Assembly: GCF_900660485.1 (NCBI RefSeq)
Contig: NZ_LR214951.1
Span: forward strand, 62,001-126,000
Origin: Mesomycoplasma neurolyticum
Lineage (GTDB): Bacteria > Bacillota_I > Bacilli_A > Mycoplasmatales > Metamycoplasmataceae
Length of the DNA: 64,000 bases
Direction: 5' to 3'
Shown piece by piece: positions 19,350-30,093 of this stretch; position 1 is the first letter of the stretch, and each line of letters begins with the position of its first letter. The notes under the pieces are model-generated. The model had not been told where the DNA came from. It was given only the letters and a program-made list of their open reading frames with translations, and ran no database searches. The translations under genes were made by a program, and so were the position numbers.

Positions 19350-19506
19350 ATTTTGACATCAACATCCCATCACTAGAAACACAAAATTTATTAATAAGCA
19401 TTATTGAACCATTGTATAAAAAAATTGAGTTGTTAGAACAGAAAGAAAAAATACTAATTAAAAGATTTAATTACTACAAAAATATTTTAATTAAAGGATA
19501 AAACAA

Positions 19507-22488
19507 ATGAAGCAAAATGAAAAATGATATGAAAATGATTTTGTAAAAAAATTAGTTGAAAAACAAGAATATATAAAACTTCAAGGTATAAAAGATACTG
19601 AAGGTTTACTCAAAATAATTTTTATTGAAATTGAAAGATTAAACTCAATTAAATTAAAAGAAGAAAATAAACAAAAGCTTAAAGAGTTATTTACTTTAAC
19701 TAAAACTGAAAAAATTCAATTTGCTCAATGAATTTGAAATTTCGATACCATAACTATCCCAAAAGAAAATAGTTCAAGAGAACAAAGACTTAAATTAATT
19801 GATTGGGAAAATTGAGAAAATAATAATTTTTATGTTTTACAACAATTTAGCACAAAAAATAAAGAAACAAATAAAACTAATATATTTGATAGTTTAATTT
19901 TAATCAATGGTTTTCCATTAATTTTCTTTGAATTTAAAGATAAAAATGTAAAAATAAAAAAAGCTATTTCTGATATTAAAAATGACTATAAAAATGTTTT
20001 AAATAGTGATGTTTTAAGGTTTGTTCAAATACTTGTGGCATCAAATTTTGAAAAAATTAAATTAATGTCTAACAATGATAAAGAAGAAAAAAAAGTTGAA
20101 TTTAACTGATATTCAGATAATGGAAAAAATATTGATAATTTTATTCAAGATTTTTTAAACAAAAACAAATTAAAATATTATTTAAAAAATTGTGTTGTTT
20201 TTCAAAAAGCTAAAAATAAACTTTTGCTTTTAAGACCTTATCAACAAAGAGCAATGCAAAAAACAATTAATTTTGTTAATAATCAATTAAAAAATAAATT
20301 AAATGCTAATATTAATATAAATAATGGTTATATTTGACATACAACAGGTAGTGGAAAAACAATAACATCATATAAAATTGCTGAAATATTATCTCAAAAT
20401 CCTAACATTGATCATGTAATTTTCTTAGTTGATAGACAGGATCTTAATACTCAAACAACAAAAGAGTTTCGAAGTTTTATTTCTTGAAATGAAAATGAAC
20501 TTTTTGAGGCTCTATATCAAGACAATTCCTCAAAATTATTAGAACTTTTAATTAAAAAAAGGGAAAAATTAATAATTACAACTATTCAAAAAATGAATAA
20601 AATTTTAACTAATAATTTAAATTTAATTCAAGAAATAACAAATAAAACCTTTGTTTTTATAATAGATGAATGTCATCGCTCAGTAGCCGGAACAATGGGA
20701 AGTAGAATAAAAAATAATTTAAAAAATAGTATTATGATAGGATTCTCTGGAACACCAATTTTTGAAAATGATAGTGATAAAAAAACTTCAGACATTTTTG
20801 GTAACAAATTAGATGTTTATAATATGCGTGATGCTATAAAAGATAAAAATGTTTTAGGTTTTAGTCTCAGAAATTATTATACAAATGATAAAGATTCTGT
20901 TAATTATTCAGAAAACGAAATTTTTAGATTTCCAAACAATCATTTAAAAAAGCTAACTGAAATTTTAAAAATAGTTAAAAAATCACATTACAATTTTACA
21001 CAAAATGGTCATTATAATGCAATTTTTGCTTTTGACACAATCAAAGATATGCTAAGTTTTTATGAATTATATTTAAGTTCAGAAATAAATAATATTTTCA
21101 TGTCTCCAATATTTTCATTCAATTTAAAAGAGCAAGATAATATCGAAAATAATGAAAAAGATAAAAAAATAGAAGATTTTAAAAAAAATATAGTGGAAAA
21201 TTACAACAAAAGATTTAAAACATCATTTGATGAAATAAATTTTGATAAATATATTAATGATGTTCAATATCGTTTTAAAAATTACAAACCCAATGAAGAT
21301 GGCATTGATATTGTTTTGGTTGTAGATATGCTTTTAACGGGCTATGATTCACCTAATACTAATACCCTTTATATAAATAAGCAATTATCTAATCACAATT
21401 TAATTCAAGCTTTTTCAAGAACTAATAGAATTTATGAAGAAAATAAACCTTATGGTCTAATAATTAATTTTTCTGTTTCACAAAATACAATTGATGATGC
21501 TTTTATGACTTATGCAGAAAGTACTAAAGATGATCTTGTTGACATTGTGTATGGTGAAACATATGAAAAAGTGTATAAATATTTTGTTGATGTTTGACAA
21601 AAGCTTAAAACTAGTGTGACAAAAGTTTATGATTTTGAAAATCAAAATGTTTTTTCTAATGCTTCAACAAGTGATTTAAATCAATATTTGAAAGAAGTTG
21701 TTGAAACTAACAAAACTTATTCTAAACTTAAAACTTATCCTGAATATGATGAAAATAATAAAATCGAAGGTTTTACAATTGAAGAATTAAAAGAATATTT
21801 AAATATTGTTAAAAAGGTTAAAGACACTTTTAATGAAAGAGGAGAAAAACCAGAAGAACCTATTGATGATGTTACAATTTATATTCCTGAAGAAGCAAAA
21901 TATCATGAAGTTATTATTGATGAAAAATATTTAGATAATTTAATTTGTTTTAACACAGATTGCACTAAAAAATCATTTATTAATTTTGATGTCAATGAAA
22001 TAAATGAACAACTTGAAAAAAATCTTCAAGAATTAAATATTTTATTAAAACAAGGTGATATTAGCGAAGAGACATATGATATTAGAAAAATATTTAATAC
22101 CGAATGATTTCTTAATTTAAAAAATATTTTATTTAATTTTAAAAATAAAATGATTGATCAAGAAAAATATTTAAAATTAGAAGAATTTAAAAATAATATA
22201 TTTCAAATAGTAAGTAAAAAATTTCAATTTCAATTTATTAAAAAAGTCATTGAAGCATATCCGGATATAAATAAAAAACTTTTAGATGAGGATTTAAAAA
22301 AAAGAGTTGATGAAAAAGATCTTGAAGATATTCATAAATCATCATGAATGGAAAAATTAAGAAGAGAAACAGAAAATATCACTAATCAAGATACAGAAAA
22401 AATTTCTTTATGATATTCTAAAAGTATTAAAGCAATTTTAGAATTTTTAGAAATACAAAAAAATATCTTAATGCAAGGAGTTAACTAA
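19507..22488 (+). CDS. hsdR: type I restriction endonuclease subunit HsdR
   Basis: 993 residues, in the usual size range. The N-terminal nuclease domain has the ExK pair in FFEFKDK (E142, K144). The motor has the [10 protein letters not shown]-like motif, Walker A TGSGKT (T280-T285), DECH (D387-H390), GFSGTP, and the later helicase motifs [11 protein letters not shown] and QAFSRTNR. The C-terminus is helical. The ATG follows GGATAAAACAA 5 bases after half H. The hsdM2 ATG follows 2 bases after its stop, so hsdR-hsdM2 form an operon. Ten or so TGA codons break it into four pieces under the standard code. It cuts DNA lacking the methylation set by the active HsdS. Confidence 0.95.
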
Positions 22489-22490
22489 TT

Positions 22491-24062
22491 ATGTCAAGTA
22501 ATAATGAATTAAAAAGTGTTGTAGATAAAATTTGCAATACATTAAGAAATAACATGGAAACCACAGAATATCGTGATTATATTATTGGTTTTTTGTTTTA
22601 TAAATACTTATCTGAATTATCAGAACAAAATTTTGAAAAGTATAAAAAAAGACTTAAAAACATTAGTTATGAGGAGTTTGATCAAACCAATAGTCAATAT
22701 AAAGCTATTGAAGAAATGATTTTTAAAGATGAAGAAAGTTTTTTCATTAATTATAAATATAGTTTTCAAAATGTTGTAAAACAAGTGTACCAAGGAAAAA
22801 CCATTATTCCATTGTTGGAAGAAGCTTTTGAACAAATCGAAATCATGAATAATGGTTTAGATGTTGAAAATAAAGAATATTTTAGCGATCTTTTTAAAAG
22901 TATTGATTTAACTGATAAAAATTTAGGTAATATTGAAGAGGAAAAAGAAAGAACAATTCAAACAATTATTAAAGAAATAAGTAGTTTAAAATTGTCAATG
23001 GAAGATGTTGATCATTTTGGAACTACTTATGAGCATTTACTTTCAGAATTTGCTAGTGATTCAGGTAAAAAAGCTGGTGAATTTTATACACCATCTAGTG
23101 TAGCACAATTAATTTCTGATATAGCTTCTTATAATAGAACTAAAATTTCAAAAGCATATGATCCAGCATGTGGTTCAGGTTCATTATTAATTAAATTAAT
23201 ACGTAAGGACAATATAAAACATTTTGGAAAAATTTATGGTCAAGAAATAAAAAATGCTACATACAATTTAGCAAGAATGAATTTTATTTTAAGAGGTGTG
23301 CCATTTTCGAAAATAGATATAAAAAATGGTGATACATTATTAAAACCTATGCATATTCAGGAAGAGGGAACTTTTGATTGTGTTGTAGCTAACCCACCTT
23401 TTAGTTTAAAATGAAATCCAAGCAAAGAATTAGCAAAAGATGTTAGGTTTAATCCTTTTCCTTCTTTAGCACCAAAAAGGTATGCTGATTTTGCATTTTT
23501 ACAACATATGCTTTATCATGTGGAACCTAAAAATGGTATTGTTGTTTCTGTATTTTCATTAGGTGTTTTGAATCGTAACAACCCCAAAGCTGAAAAAGAA
23601 ATCAGAAAATATATTGTAGATAAAAATTATATTGATACAATAATTTTTATGCCAGAAAATCTTTTTTATAACACAAGTATTTCAACATGTATTATAGTAG
23701 CGAGAAAAAACAAACCATCAAATGAAAAAGGTATTTTCATGATTAATGCAACTAAAGAATTTGAAGCTTCAAAAAGACAAAATATTTTAACAAATGAAAA
23801 TATTACTAAAATTTTCAATGCTTGAAAAAATAAAAAAGAAATTGAAAAATTTGCAAAATATATACCTTATGATGAAATAGTATCTAATGATTATTCTTTA
23901 TCTATGGGTCTTTATGACTTAGATAATTATCAAGAAGAAACAGAAAATATTAACATTAAAGAAGTTGAAGCAGAACTTAAAAAAATAAATCAAGAAATAG
24001 AAGAACAAGAAAAACTTTTTGAAAAAAATTTGGCTGAATTTGAAAAAAAATATAATAATTAA
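22491..24062 (+). CDS. hsdM: type I DNA methyltransferase subunit HsdM (second copy)
   Basis: 523 residues. SAM motif DPACGSGS from D224 and catalytic NPPF at N301-F304. The N-terminal helical domain begins LKSVVDKICNTLRNNM and the C-terminus is a Glu/Lys coiled coil. It starts 2 bases after hsdR, with GGAGTTAACTA just upstream of the ATG. Little similarity to HsdM1 is seen beyond family motifs, which points to a different type I subfamily. It is the natural partner of HsdR and of the shuffled HsdS proteins. A shared terminator follows. Confidence 0.95.
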
Positions 24063-24088
24063 ATAAAAAAAATTTATAAAATAATGTC

Positions 24089-24138
24089 AAAACCCAATAG
24101 TAAAATTATTTTAAATAATTTTTGCTATTGGGTTTTTT
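24089..24138. terminator. bidirectional terminator between hsdM2 and the amylase gene
   Basis: AAAACCCAATAG pairs with CTATTGGGTTTT around an AT-rich loop, with T runs on the plus strand and shorter ones on the minus strand. Confidence 0.85.
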
Positions 24139-24193
24139 AATAAAATGAAGTTTTGTTAAATTATTATTATAATTTTTAATTTTTGAAAAAATA

Positions 24194-25954
24194 TTATAGT
24201 TCTAATATTAATAATGAACCATTTTCAATAAAAATATTATTATCTTTTATTTTAGTTTTATGTGAAAAAATAATTTTTTTATAATTTTGTTTTAATTTTA
24301 AAACATTAGGTTTTATGCTACCTACGGTAGAAAAAATTAAATATTTCTTAGTTTTTTCTAAATTTTGTCTTATAAAAATATTAGCAGCATAATTAGGCTT
24401 ATCTATGTAATTATTAGCATTGTTTATTGTAGAGTTATTTTTTTGAAATATAAAATTATTTTCTTTTCTAAATTGATTTAAAAATTTGATTGTATTGTAA
24501 ATTGAATTTTTATTTTGAACTTGATTTTCAACATATTTTATATCTTCTGAAAAATTTAAGAAAATTTTATCTTTGCTTTTTTTCTCTTTAAATTCCACTT
24601 GATATTTTTTATTTTTTCATTTAAAAGGTTCACGCAACCCTGGGTCCCCAAACTTTTTATTAGCATGCATTCCTAATTCATCGCCATGATAAATTATTGG
24701 TTTAGTAGGCAATAACAACAAATTAAAATAAGCACTTTTTATTGCATCAATTTCTTGTTCAGTCAGTGGTTTATTTAAATCTTTAGCTAATAGTTTAGAA
24801 ATATTTATACGATATGAATTAATTCATCTATCATTATCATGATTGGATAAAAAAGGTATTCATTCATTAGAATTTAAATTTTTAAGAAATAGTTTTAAAT
24901 TTTCGACATCTTCATAAGTAAATCAATTATTTTTTCAATGTGTACTGTCATAAACAGCATCTAATGCTTTGTTTGCACCACTTGTTAAATATTTATCAGC
25001 TTCTTGTGGATTTTTTCATCATTCACCCATCATAAAAATTTCTGTAGATTTTCCAATTTTTTTTAATGTTTGATTTGAAGCATTTCTTAATTCAGAAAAA
25101 ATTTTTGCTTCATTAAAATTATTTTTAGTTTCACCATATGATGAAAAATATTCTTCAAAAGCATCATATCTAAAGCCATCAACCCCTAATTTGGTTCAAT
25201 ATTTTTGTATTGCTTTTAGTTCTTCTATAACTTCAAAATTATCTAAATTTAAGTCAGGCATTCCTGCTCAAAATTTTGAGGTATATCATTTATTTGTTGC
25301 ATTTTTGTTTTTTAGATTAATAAAAAATTTTCTCAAATCTTTTGTATCTTGATTTGTGTCATTTTCTTTTTTTGAATAAAAATGATAATATTTTTGGTAT
25401 TTTAAATCGTTTTGTAATGCTTTTTGAAATCACGGATGTTCAAAAGAAGTATGATTAAATACCATGTCCATGTAAACTTTGATACCATTTTCATGTGCTG
25501 CACTTAAAAAATTTAAAAATGCTTTTTTACCACCTAATTCTTCTGCAACTTCAGTATAATCAATTACATCATAACCATGATATGAAGTTGAAGGATGAAT
25601 TGGTGATAAGTATATTTGGTCAATATTCAAATCAATAAAATATTTAATATTTTCTTTTAGTCCAATGAAATCACCTATTCCATCATTATTGCCATCAGCA
25701 AATGAGTAAACTAAAACCTGATAAATAACATTTGAAGTATTAGTTTTCTGTTTTAGTGGTGAGTTAAACATTACATTTTTATGATCATTTTTATAAGTTA
25801 ATTTATTGTTGTTTAAATAAAATTTATTTTCTTGTCATTGAGCATTTTTTTTACATGAAACAAAGAAAAAGCATAGTAAAAATAGTAAAATAAAATTAGA
25901 TATAACAATAACTGCTTTTTTAATTTTTAGTAATTTTAATTTTCAATTCTTCAT
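24194..25954 (-). CDS. surface lipoprotein alpha-amylase (GH13)
   Basis: 586 residues. The N-terminus is basic, followed by a hydrophobic stretch and the lipobox FFFVSC, with Cys34 as likely lipid-modified residue. The GH13 regions are intact: DMVFNHTS, GFRYDAFEE with the catalytic Asp, MGEWW with the acid Glu, and FLSNHDNDR. The FADGNNDGIGDFIGLKENIKYF start and Ca-site-like residues fit an alpha-glucan hydrolase of the neopullulanase/oligo-glucosidase type; exact specificity cannot be read. It would act outside the cell on host glycogen or malto-oligosaccharides. nagB lies upstream on the same strand but is separated by a terminator. Confidence 0.9.
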
Positions 25955-25965
25955 TTTTTAATTTT

Positions 25966-25999
25966 AAAAAAAATATAGCAAGTTATAAAGAAAAACTTG
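25966..25999 (-). terminator. nagB terminator
   Basis: On the minus strand CAAGTT and AACTTG form a short stem followed by a T-rich tract. It is weaker than most hairpins in this window. Confidence 0.55.
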
Positions 26000-26029
26000 A
26001 TATATTAATTAAACCTTTGTATTTTAAAT

Positions 26030-26752
26030 TTAAAGCAATTCAGCTGCATCATTATCTATTATTATTGAAACATCATCGTGATTTTGTAAAAAACTTGCTG
26101 GTACATCAGAAGTTATTTTGCCATTTATAGTTTCATAAATAGCTTTTGCTTTTGCAGAGCCATTAGCTAAAAGGATTATTTTTTTAGCTTCTAGAATTGT
26201 CCCTATTCCCATTGAAATAGCGGTTTTAGGAACATCATTTTCATTTTCAAAATAAATTTTATTTGATTGGATAGTGCTATCTGTAAGTTTTACTTCTCTT
26301 GTTCTATCATCGATTAATGAACCAGGCTCATTAAAAGCAATATGACCATTTGTCCCTATGCCAAGAATCATTAAATCAATCCCACCTTTGTCTTTAATCA
26401 ATCTTTCATAGTTTTTTGCATTTTTAGTTATGTCACCTAAACCATTTGGTAGATGAATATTTTCTTTTTTTACATCAACATGATTAAATAAATTTTCAAA
26501 CATAAAATAATGATATGAACATTTATTACTTTTTTCAATTCCTACATATTCATCTAAATTAAAAGTAGTCACATTTTTAAAACTTATTTCTTTATTTTTA
26601 AACATTTCTATTAATTTTTGATAAGTTTTAATAGGTGAATTTCCTGTAGCAAAACAAACATTAATTTTTTCTTTAGATAAAATCTCATTTTTAATAATAT
26701 TCGCTACATATTCAGCAATTTCATTTGCATTATTTTTTATTACTATTTTCAT
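26030..26752 (-). CDS. nagB: glucosamine-6-phosphate deaminase
   Basis: 240 residues, the short NagB form. It converts glucosamine 6-phosphate to fructose 6-phosphate and ammonia, feeding amino sugars into glycolysis. Signatures: FATGNSP phosphate loop, TFNLDEYVG with the catalytic Asp, MILGIGTNGHIAFNEPG with the catalytic His region, and LANGSAKAKAI. The start is the only good ATG, with a weak AAGGAAT-like ribosome site. It forms a single-gene unit here. Confidence 0.95.
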   Translation of the reverse strand: MKIVIKNNANEIAEYVANIIKNEILSKEKINVCFATGNSPIKTYQKLIEMFKNKEISFKNVTTFNLDEYVGIEKSNKCSYHYFMFENLFNHVDVKKENIHLPNGLGDITKNAKNYERLIKDKGGIDLMILGIGTNGHIAFNEPGSLIDDRTREVKLTDSTIQSNKIYFENENDVPKTAISMGIGTILEAKKIILLANGSAKAKAIYETINGKITSDVPASFLQNHDDVSIIIDNDAAELL

Positions 26753-26879
26753 ATTTTTTTATTCCTTATTATTTTTGGTTTAATAATTATAAAATTATAA
26801 TATTTTTTCTTTTTCTTTTGAATAAAATATTTATTTTAAATCTTTAATTTTTAAAAATATGCCATATAATTTTTTAATG

Positions 26880-26885
26880 TATAAT
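26880..26885 (+). promoter_or_regulatory. -10 box of the ORF at 26921
   Basis: TATAAT preceded by ATG, giving an extended-type TGTATAAT. An alternative TATAAT lies at 26865-26870. Confidence 0.55.
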
Positions 26886-26920
26886 TGATAAAATTAATTT
26901 ATTAAATAATAAGAGGTGTT

Positions 26921-27265
26921 ATGAGGAATATTAAACTTAAAAAAATTAATAAATTTGATGCTGAATTATTTAAAAAAGACTATCAATTTTATTTAGAAAA
27001 TTTGGAATTAAAAAATGATGATTATGTCGAAATAATGGTGAACATAACACAAGGTGACATAAATATTATTAATTTATTTTATGTTGTAAAATACAAAGAA
27101 AAAGAACATGATATTTTTTATTTCACTTATGTTATTGAAGATTTTAATTTATTAGATGTATTAAAATTTTTAACAGAATTTCAAAAAAATCAAATTAAAG
27201 GAAAGGTAAAAGAATTTAGTTTTAAAAATTTTCATTTTATTAAATCAAAGCCTAATGCGATTTAA
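26921..27265 (+). CDS. hypothetical protein, 114 residues
   Basis: A clear AAGAGGTG ribosome site precedes the ATG and a -10 box lies 36 bases upstream. The product is a soluble, mixed alpha/beta-looking protein with no signal peptide and no Cys. It has alternating hydrophobic strands (NIINLFYVVKY, DIFYFTYVI) and a basic C-terminus. I do not recognise it. It lies 41 bases upstream of ppa on the same strand without a terminator between. Confidence 0.75.
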   Translation: MRNIKLKKINKFDAELFKKDYQFYLENLELKNDDYVEIMVNITQGDINIINLFYVVKYKEKEHDIFYFTYVIEDFNLLDVLKFLTEFQKNQIKGKVKEFSFKNFHFIKSKPNAI

Positions 27266-27306
27266 GAAATAATTTTTTTTAAAATTAAATTTATTAAAAT
27301 AAAAAC

Positions 27307-27858
27307 ATGAAAACAATAGTAACTGTAAACATTGAAATACCAAGAGGTTCTAATATTAAATATGAATATGACCGTGAGAGAAATCAAATTGTTGTTGATA
27401 GAATTTTAAGAGATGGATTTAGATATCCAGCTAATTATGGTTCATTAAGAGAGGCTTTAGATTGAGATGGTGATGAACTTGATGTTTTAGTTTATTCTAG
27501 TGAATCATTTCAAACTGGAACTGCTTTAAATGCTAGAATTATTGGTGCTATGAAAATGATTGATGATGGAGAAACTGATACAAAATTAATCGCTGTTCAT
27601 AATGATGATTATAGATTAGAAAATATTAATAAACTAGAAGATTTGCCAAAGTGATGATTAACAGAAGTAGAAATATTTTTTTCAACTTATAAAAATTGAA
27701 AAAGACCTAATATTACATCAGTAAATGGTTTTGAAAACACTGAATGAGCTTTAAAAGAATATCAAGAATGTGTTGAATTGATGGATAAATATGGTGCAAT
27801 GCCCAAAAAAGATTTTATTAAATTAATGAAGGAAAAACATCCAGATAAATATAAATAA
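27307..27858 (+). CDS. ppa: inorganic pyrophosphatase (family I)
   Basis: 183 residues. It hydrolyses pyrophosphate and pulls biosynthetic reactions forward. The metal-binding core [11 protein letters not shown], the YPANYGS stretch and KLEDLPKWWL fit family I. Eight TGA Trp codons or so make it invisible as one ORF under the standard code. No Shine-Dalgarno is seen; a TAAAAT about 8 bases before the ATG could be a -10 of a leaderless message, or the gene may be read from the ORF upstream. Confidence 0.95.
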
Positions 27859-27888
27859 ATTTTAATTTTTATTTGTTATTTAATTAAT

Positions 27889-28416
27889 ATGATAAATATT
27901 GTTTTATATCAGCCAGAAATAAGCCCTAATACAGGTAATATAATTCGCACATGTTTTGCAATAGGTGCAAAATTACACATAATTAAACCAATTGCATTTG
28001 ACCTAGATCCCAAATATTTAAAAAGACCAGCAGCAGGCAAAAGACTTAGTGATATTAGACATGAAATACATTCTTCATATGATGAATTTCAAAAATTACA
28101 TGGGCATAAAAATATTTATTATTTAACTCGTTATGCCTTAAATATTTATTCTGACATAGATTTTAAAAAAGAATTTGATTCTAAACAAGAGATCTTTTTA
28201 ATGTTTGGCACAGAATCAACAGGAATTCCTAAAAAAATCTTACAAAATAATTTAAATAATTGCTTAAGAATACCTATGGTGCCAGAAGCTAGATCTATTA
28301 ATTTAGCAAATTCAGTTTTTCTTTTAGCATATGAAGTTATGAGACAACTTAATTTCAAAAATCTTTCTTTATTCGAAGTACAAAAAGGCAAAGAATTTAT
28401 TTTAAATGATAATTAG
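27889..28416 (+). CDS. trmL: tRNA 2'-O-methyltransferase TrmL (SPOUT)
   Basis: 175 residues. TrmL methylates the ribose of wobble nucleotide 34 in some tRNA-Leu species. Family marks: YQPEISPNTGNIIRTC at the N-terminus, LFMFGTESTGIPKKIL and IPMVPEARSINLANS in the trefoil knot. No clear ribosome site precedes the ATG. The end overlaps the next methyltransferase gene by 11 bases. Confidence 0.92.
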   Translation: MINIVLYQPEISPNTGNIIRTCFAIGAKLHIIKPIAFDLDPKYLKRPAAGKRLSDIRHEIHSSYDEFQKLHGHKNIYYLTRYALNIYSDIDFKKEFDSKQEIFLMFGTESTGIPKKILQNNLNNCLRIPMVPEARSINLANSVFLLAYEVMRQLNFKNLSLFEVQKGKEFILNDN

Positions 28417-29134
28417 TTCATTAAATAACCCAAAAATCATTGAGTTAGCTAAATTAAAACAAAAAAAATACAGAGATCAAAATAATCTTTTTTTAATTGA
28501 GGGATGAAAAATTATAGATCAAGCAATTAAAAAAAAATTAGTTATAGAAATTTATAGTTCAGATTTGAACTTTAAATCTAATGATGTAAAAGTTATTTAT
28601 GTAAAACAAAATGTTTTAAATAAATTGTCTACTGTAGCAAGTGGTGATTTAAAGCAAATTGCACTTTGTAAAAAAATGAATTTTAATGAAGATTTAATGT
28701 CTAAAGTTGTTGCACTTGATAATATTCAAAATCCTAACAATTTAGGTTCTATTATTAGAAATGCAATAGCTTTTAATTTTGACACTATTATAGTTCAAGG
28801 TGCTGATATTTATAATGAAAAAGTAATTCGTAGTTCAAAAGGTGCTATTTTTAATATTAATATTATTAATGTTAATGATTTATCTACTTTTTTATCTAAA
28901 ATAAAAAATAATTTTTTTATTTTAGGAACAGATTTAAAAAAAGAATCAATTGAGTTAGAAAAATTAAAACTTAAAGATAAAAAAAATATTATTATTGTTT
29001 TTGGAAATGAAGGTCATGGTATTTCAAAAGAAGTTTCTAGATTAATTGATCAAAACATTTACATAAAAATTAATTTTGAATCATTGAATATAGCTGTTGC
29101 AAATGCTATAATATTATATTTTTTAAAGGATTAA
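28406..29134 (+). CDS. TrmH/SpoU family rRNA 2'-O-methyltransferase
   Basis: 242 residues. It starts with SLNNPKIIELAKLKQKK and FLIEGWK, the RlmB-like substrate-binding domain, then the SPOUT core with VALDNIQNPNNLGSIIRNA, IIVFGNEGHGI and ESLNIAVANAI. The target is most likely 23S rRNA, or possibly tRNA; the exact nucleotide cannot be read from sequence. The start overlaps the end of trmL. A TGA Trp at residue 34 hides the N-terminus from standard-code reading. Confidence 0.9.
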
Positions 29135-29137
29135 ATT

Positions 29138-29434
29138 ATGGAAAATATGGAAAATAAAGAGAAAAAATATGCTAAATATTTTGAAGAAATTTTAGAAAAA
29201 AAATTTGATGTTGTAATAAATGGATATGATCCTGAGCAAGTTGATTTGTTTTTTGATCATGTTTCTGAATGACTAGAAGATGCTTTGCAAGAATTAACAA
29301 ATCAAAATAAAAAATTAAAAGAACTTTATGAATTAAAACATCATAACAGTTTAGAAATTAAAGCACTAAAAACTGAAAATGAAAAATTAAAAGATTTTTT
29401 AAACAAAATTGATTATAAAAAAGAAAATATTTAA
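29138..29434 (+). CDS. GpsB/DivIVA-like cell-division protein
   Basis: 98 residues. The N-terminal stretch EKKFDVVINGYDPEQVDLFFDHV matches the lipid-binding DivIVA/GpsB domain (KEFxxxxRGYDxxEVDxFLD), followed by a coiled coil from about residue 50 to the end. In walled bacteria this family organises division and pole proteins; in a wall-less cell its role may be as a membrane-curvature scaffold. It is closely packed between two housekeeping genes, 3 bases after the methyltransferase and 4 bases before engB. Confidence 0.85.
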
Positions 29435-29438
29435 CAAT

Positions 29439-30002
29439 ATGTGAAAATTTATTATCTCATCATCAAATAAAGATAATTGATATGAAAATTCAGGTAATGA
29501 AGTTTGTTTTATTGGTAGATCAAATGTTGGAAAATCATCTTTATTAAATGCTTTAGCAAACCAAAAAATAGCAAAAGTTTCTAGCGTTCCAGGAAAAACA
29601 CAATTAATTAATTTTTTTGAAAATAATAATAAAAATATTGTAGTTGATCTCCCAGGTTATGGTTATGCCAAAATGGCAAAACATAATAATTTTAAAATGC
29701 TAAAAATGATTCAAGATTATCTTAAAAATAGAAAACAATTAAAAACAGTTTTTTTACTTTTTGATACAAGAATTGGACTTCAAACAATCGATTTTGAAAC
29801 ACTTAAATTTCTTAATATTTTAAATCATAAGGTTATTTTAGTTGGAACAAAAATTGATAAATTAAATCAATCGCAATTTTCAAAAATTAAAAAAACATTA
29901 GAGCAACAAGAAATTTCAAATTTTGTTTTAGTTTCTAGTAAAACTAAAAAAAATATTGACATATTAAATGAAATTATAAATAACGAATTTTCAGAAAAAT
30001 AA
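29439..30002 (+). CDS. engB: ribosome biogenesis GTPase EngB (YsxC)
   Basis: 187 residues, standard. G1 is GRSNVGKSS, G2 includes PGKTQLINF, G3 is DLPGYG, G4 is TKID and G5 is VSSK. The family assists assembly of the large ribosomal subunit. The second codon is TGA (Trp). It ends 8 bases before a terminator that also contains the next promoter. Confidence 0.95.
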
Positions 30003-30009
30003 AGTTATT

Positions 30010-30068
30010 AAAAAACACTATCAAAAATTTTGTATACTATAAAAGTTACAGTTTTTGAAGTGTTTTTT
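30010..30068 (+). terminator. terminator of the trmL-engB operon
   Basis: AAAAAACACT/TCAAAAA and TTTTTGA/AGTGTTTTTT form a 17-bp stem with one bulged A and a 24-base loop. The loop contains the -10 box of the next gene. Confidence 0.75.
30033..30038 (+). promoter_or_regulatory. -10 box of the RlmD-like gene
   Basis: TTTTGTATACT lies in the loop of the upstream terminator; TATAAA at 30038-30043 is an alternative. An AAAGGAG ribosome site follows 45 bases later. Confidence 0.6.
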
Positions 30069-30093
30069 AATTTATATATCTAAAGGAGCTATA

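Larger units (their letters stand above)
18860..19501 (+). pseudogene. hsdS: headless hsdS C-terminal half (H), silent
   Basis: From the site onwards the frame reads IIDIIEPLEKQLNL, with a linker very like that of copy A, and a recognition domain nearly identical to the first domain of copy B, ending IPSLETQNLLISIIEPLYKK and a short helical tail. An upstream ATG at 18788 lies in sequence antisense to half G and is not a credible start. The stop is 5 bases before the hsdR ATG, so in the alternative arrangement H would complete an hsdS directly ahead of hsdR. Here it looks like a stored half-gene. Confidence 0.8.

Noticed and set aside
9600-19500. CRISPR-like array from the repeated sites
   Set aside because: The 26-bp sites are few, lie within coding frames at irregular distances and in both orientations, and no cas genes are present.
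19507-24062. hsdR and hsdM2 as broken genes in several fragments
   Set aside because: The breaks are all TGA codons, which this organism reads as Trp; no TAA or TAG interrupts the frames.
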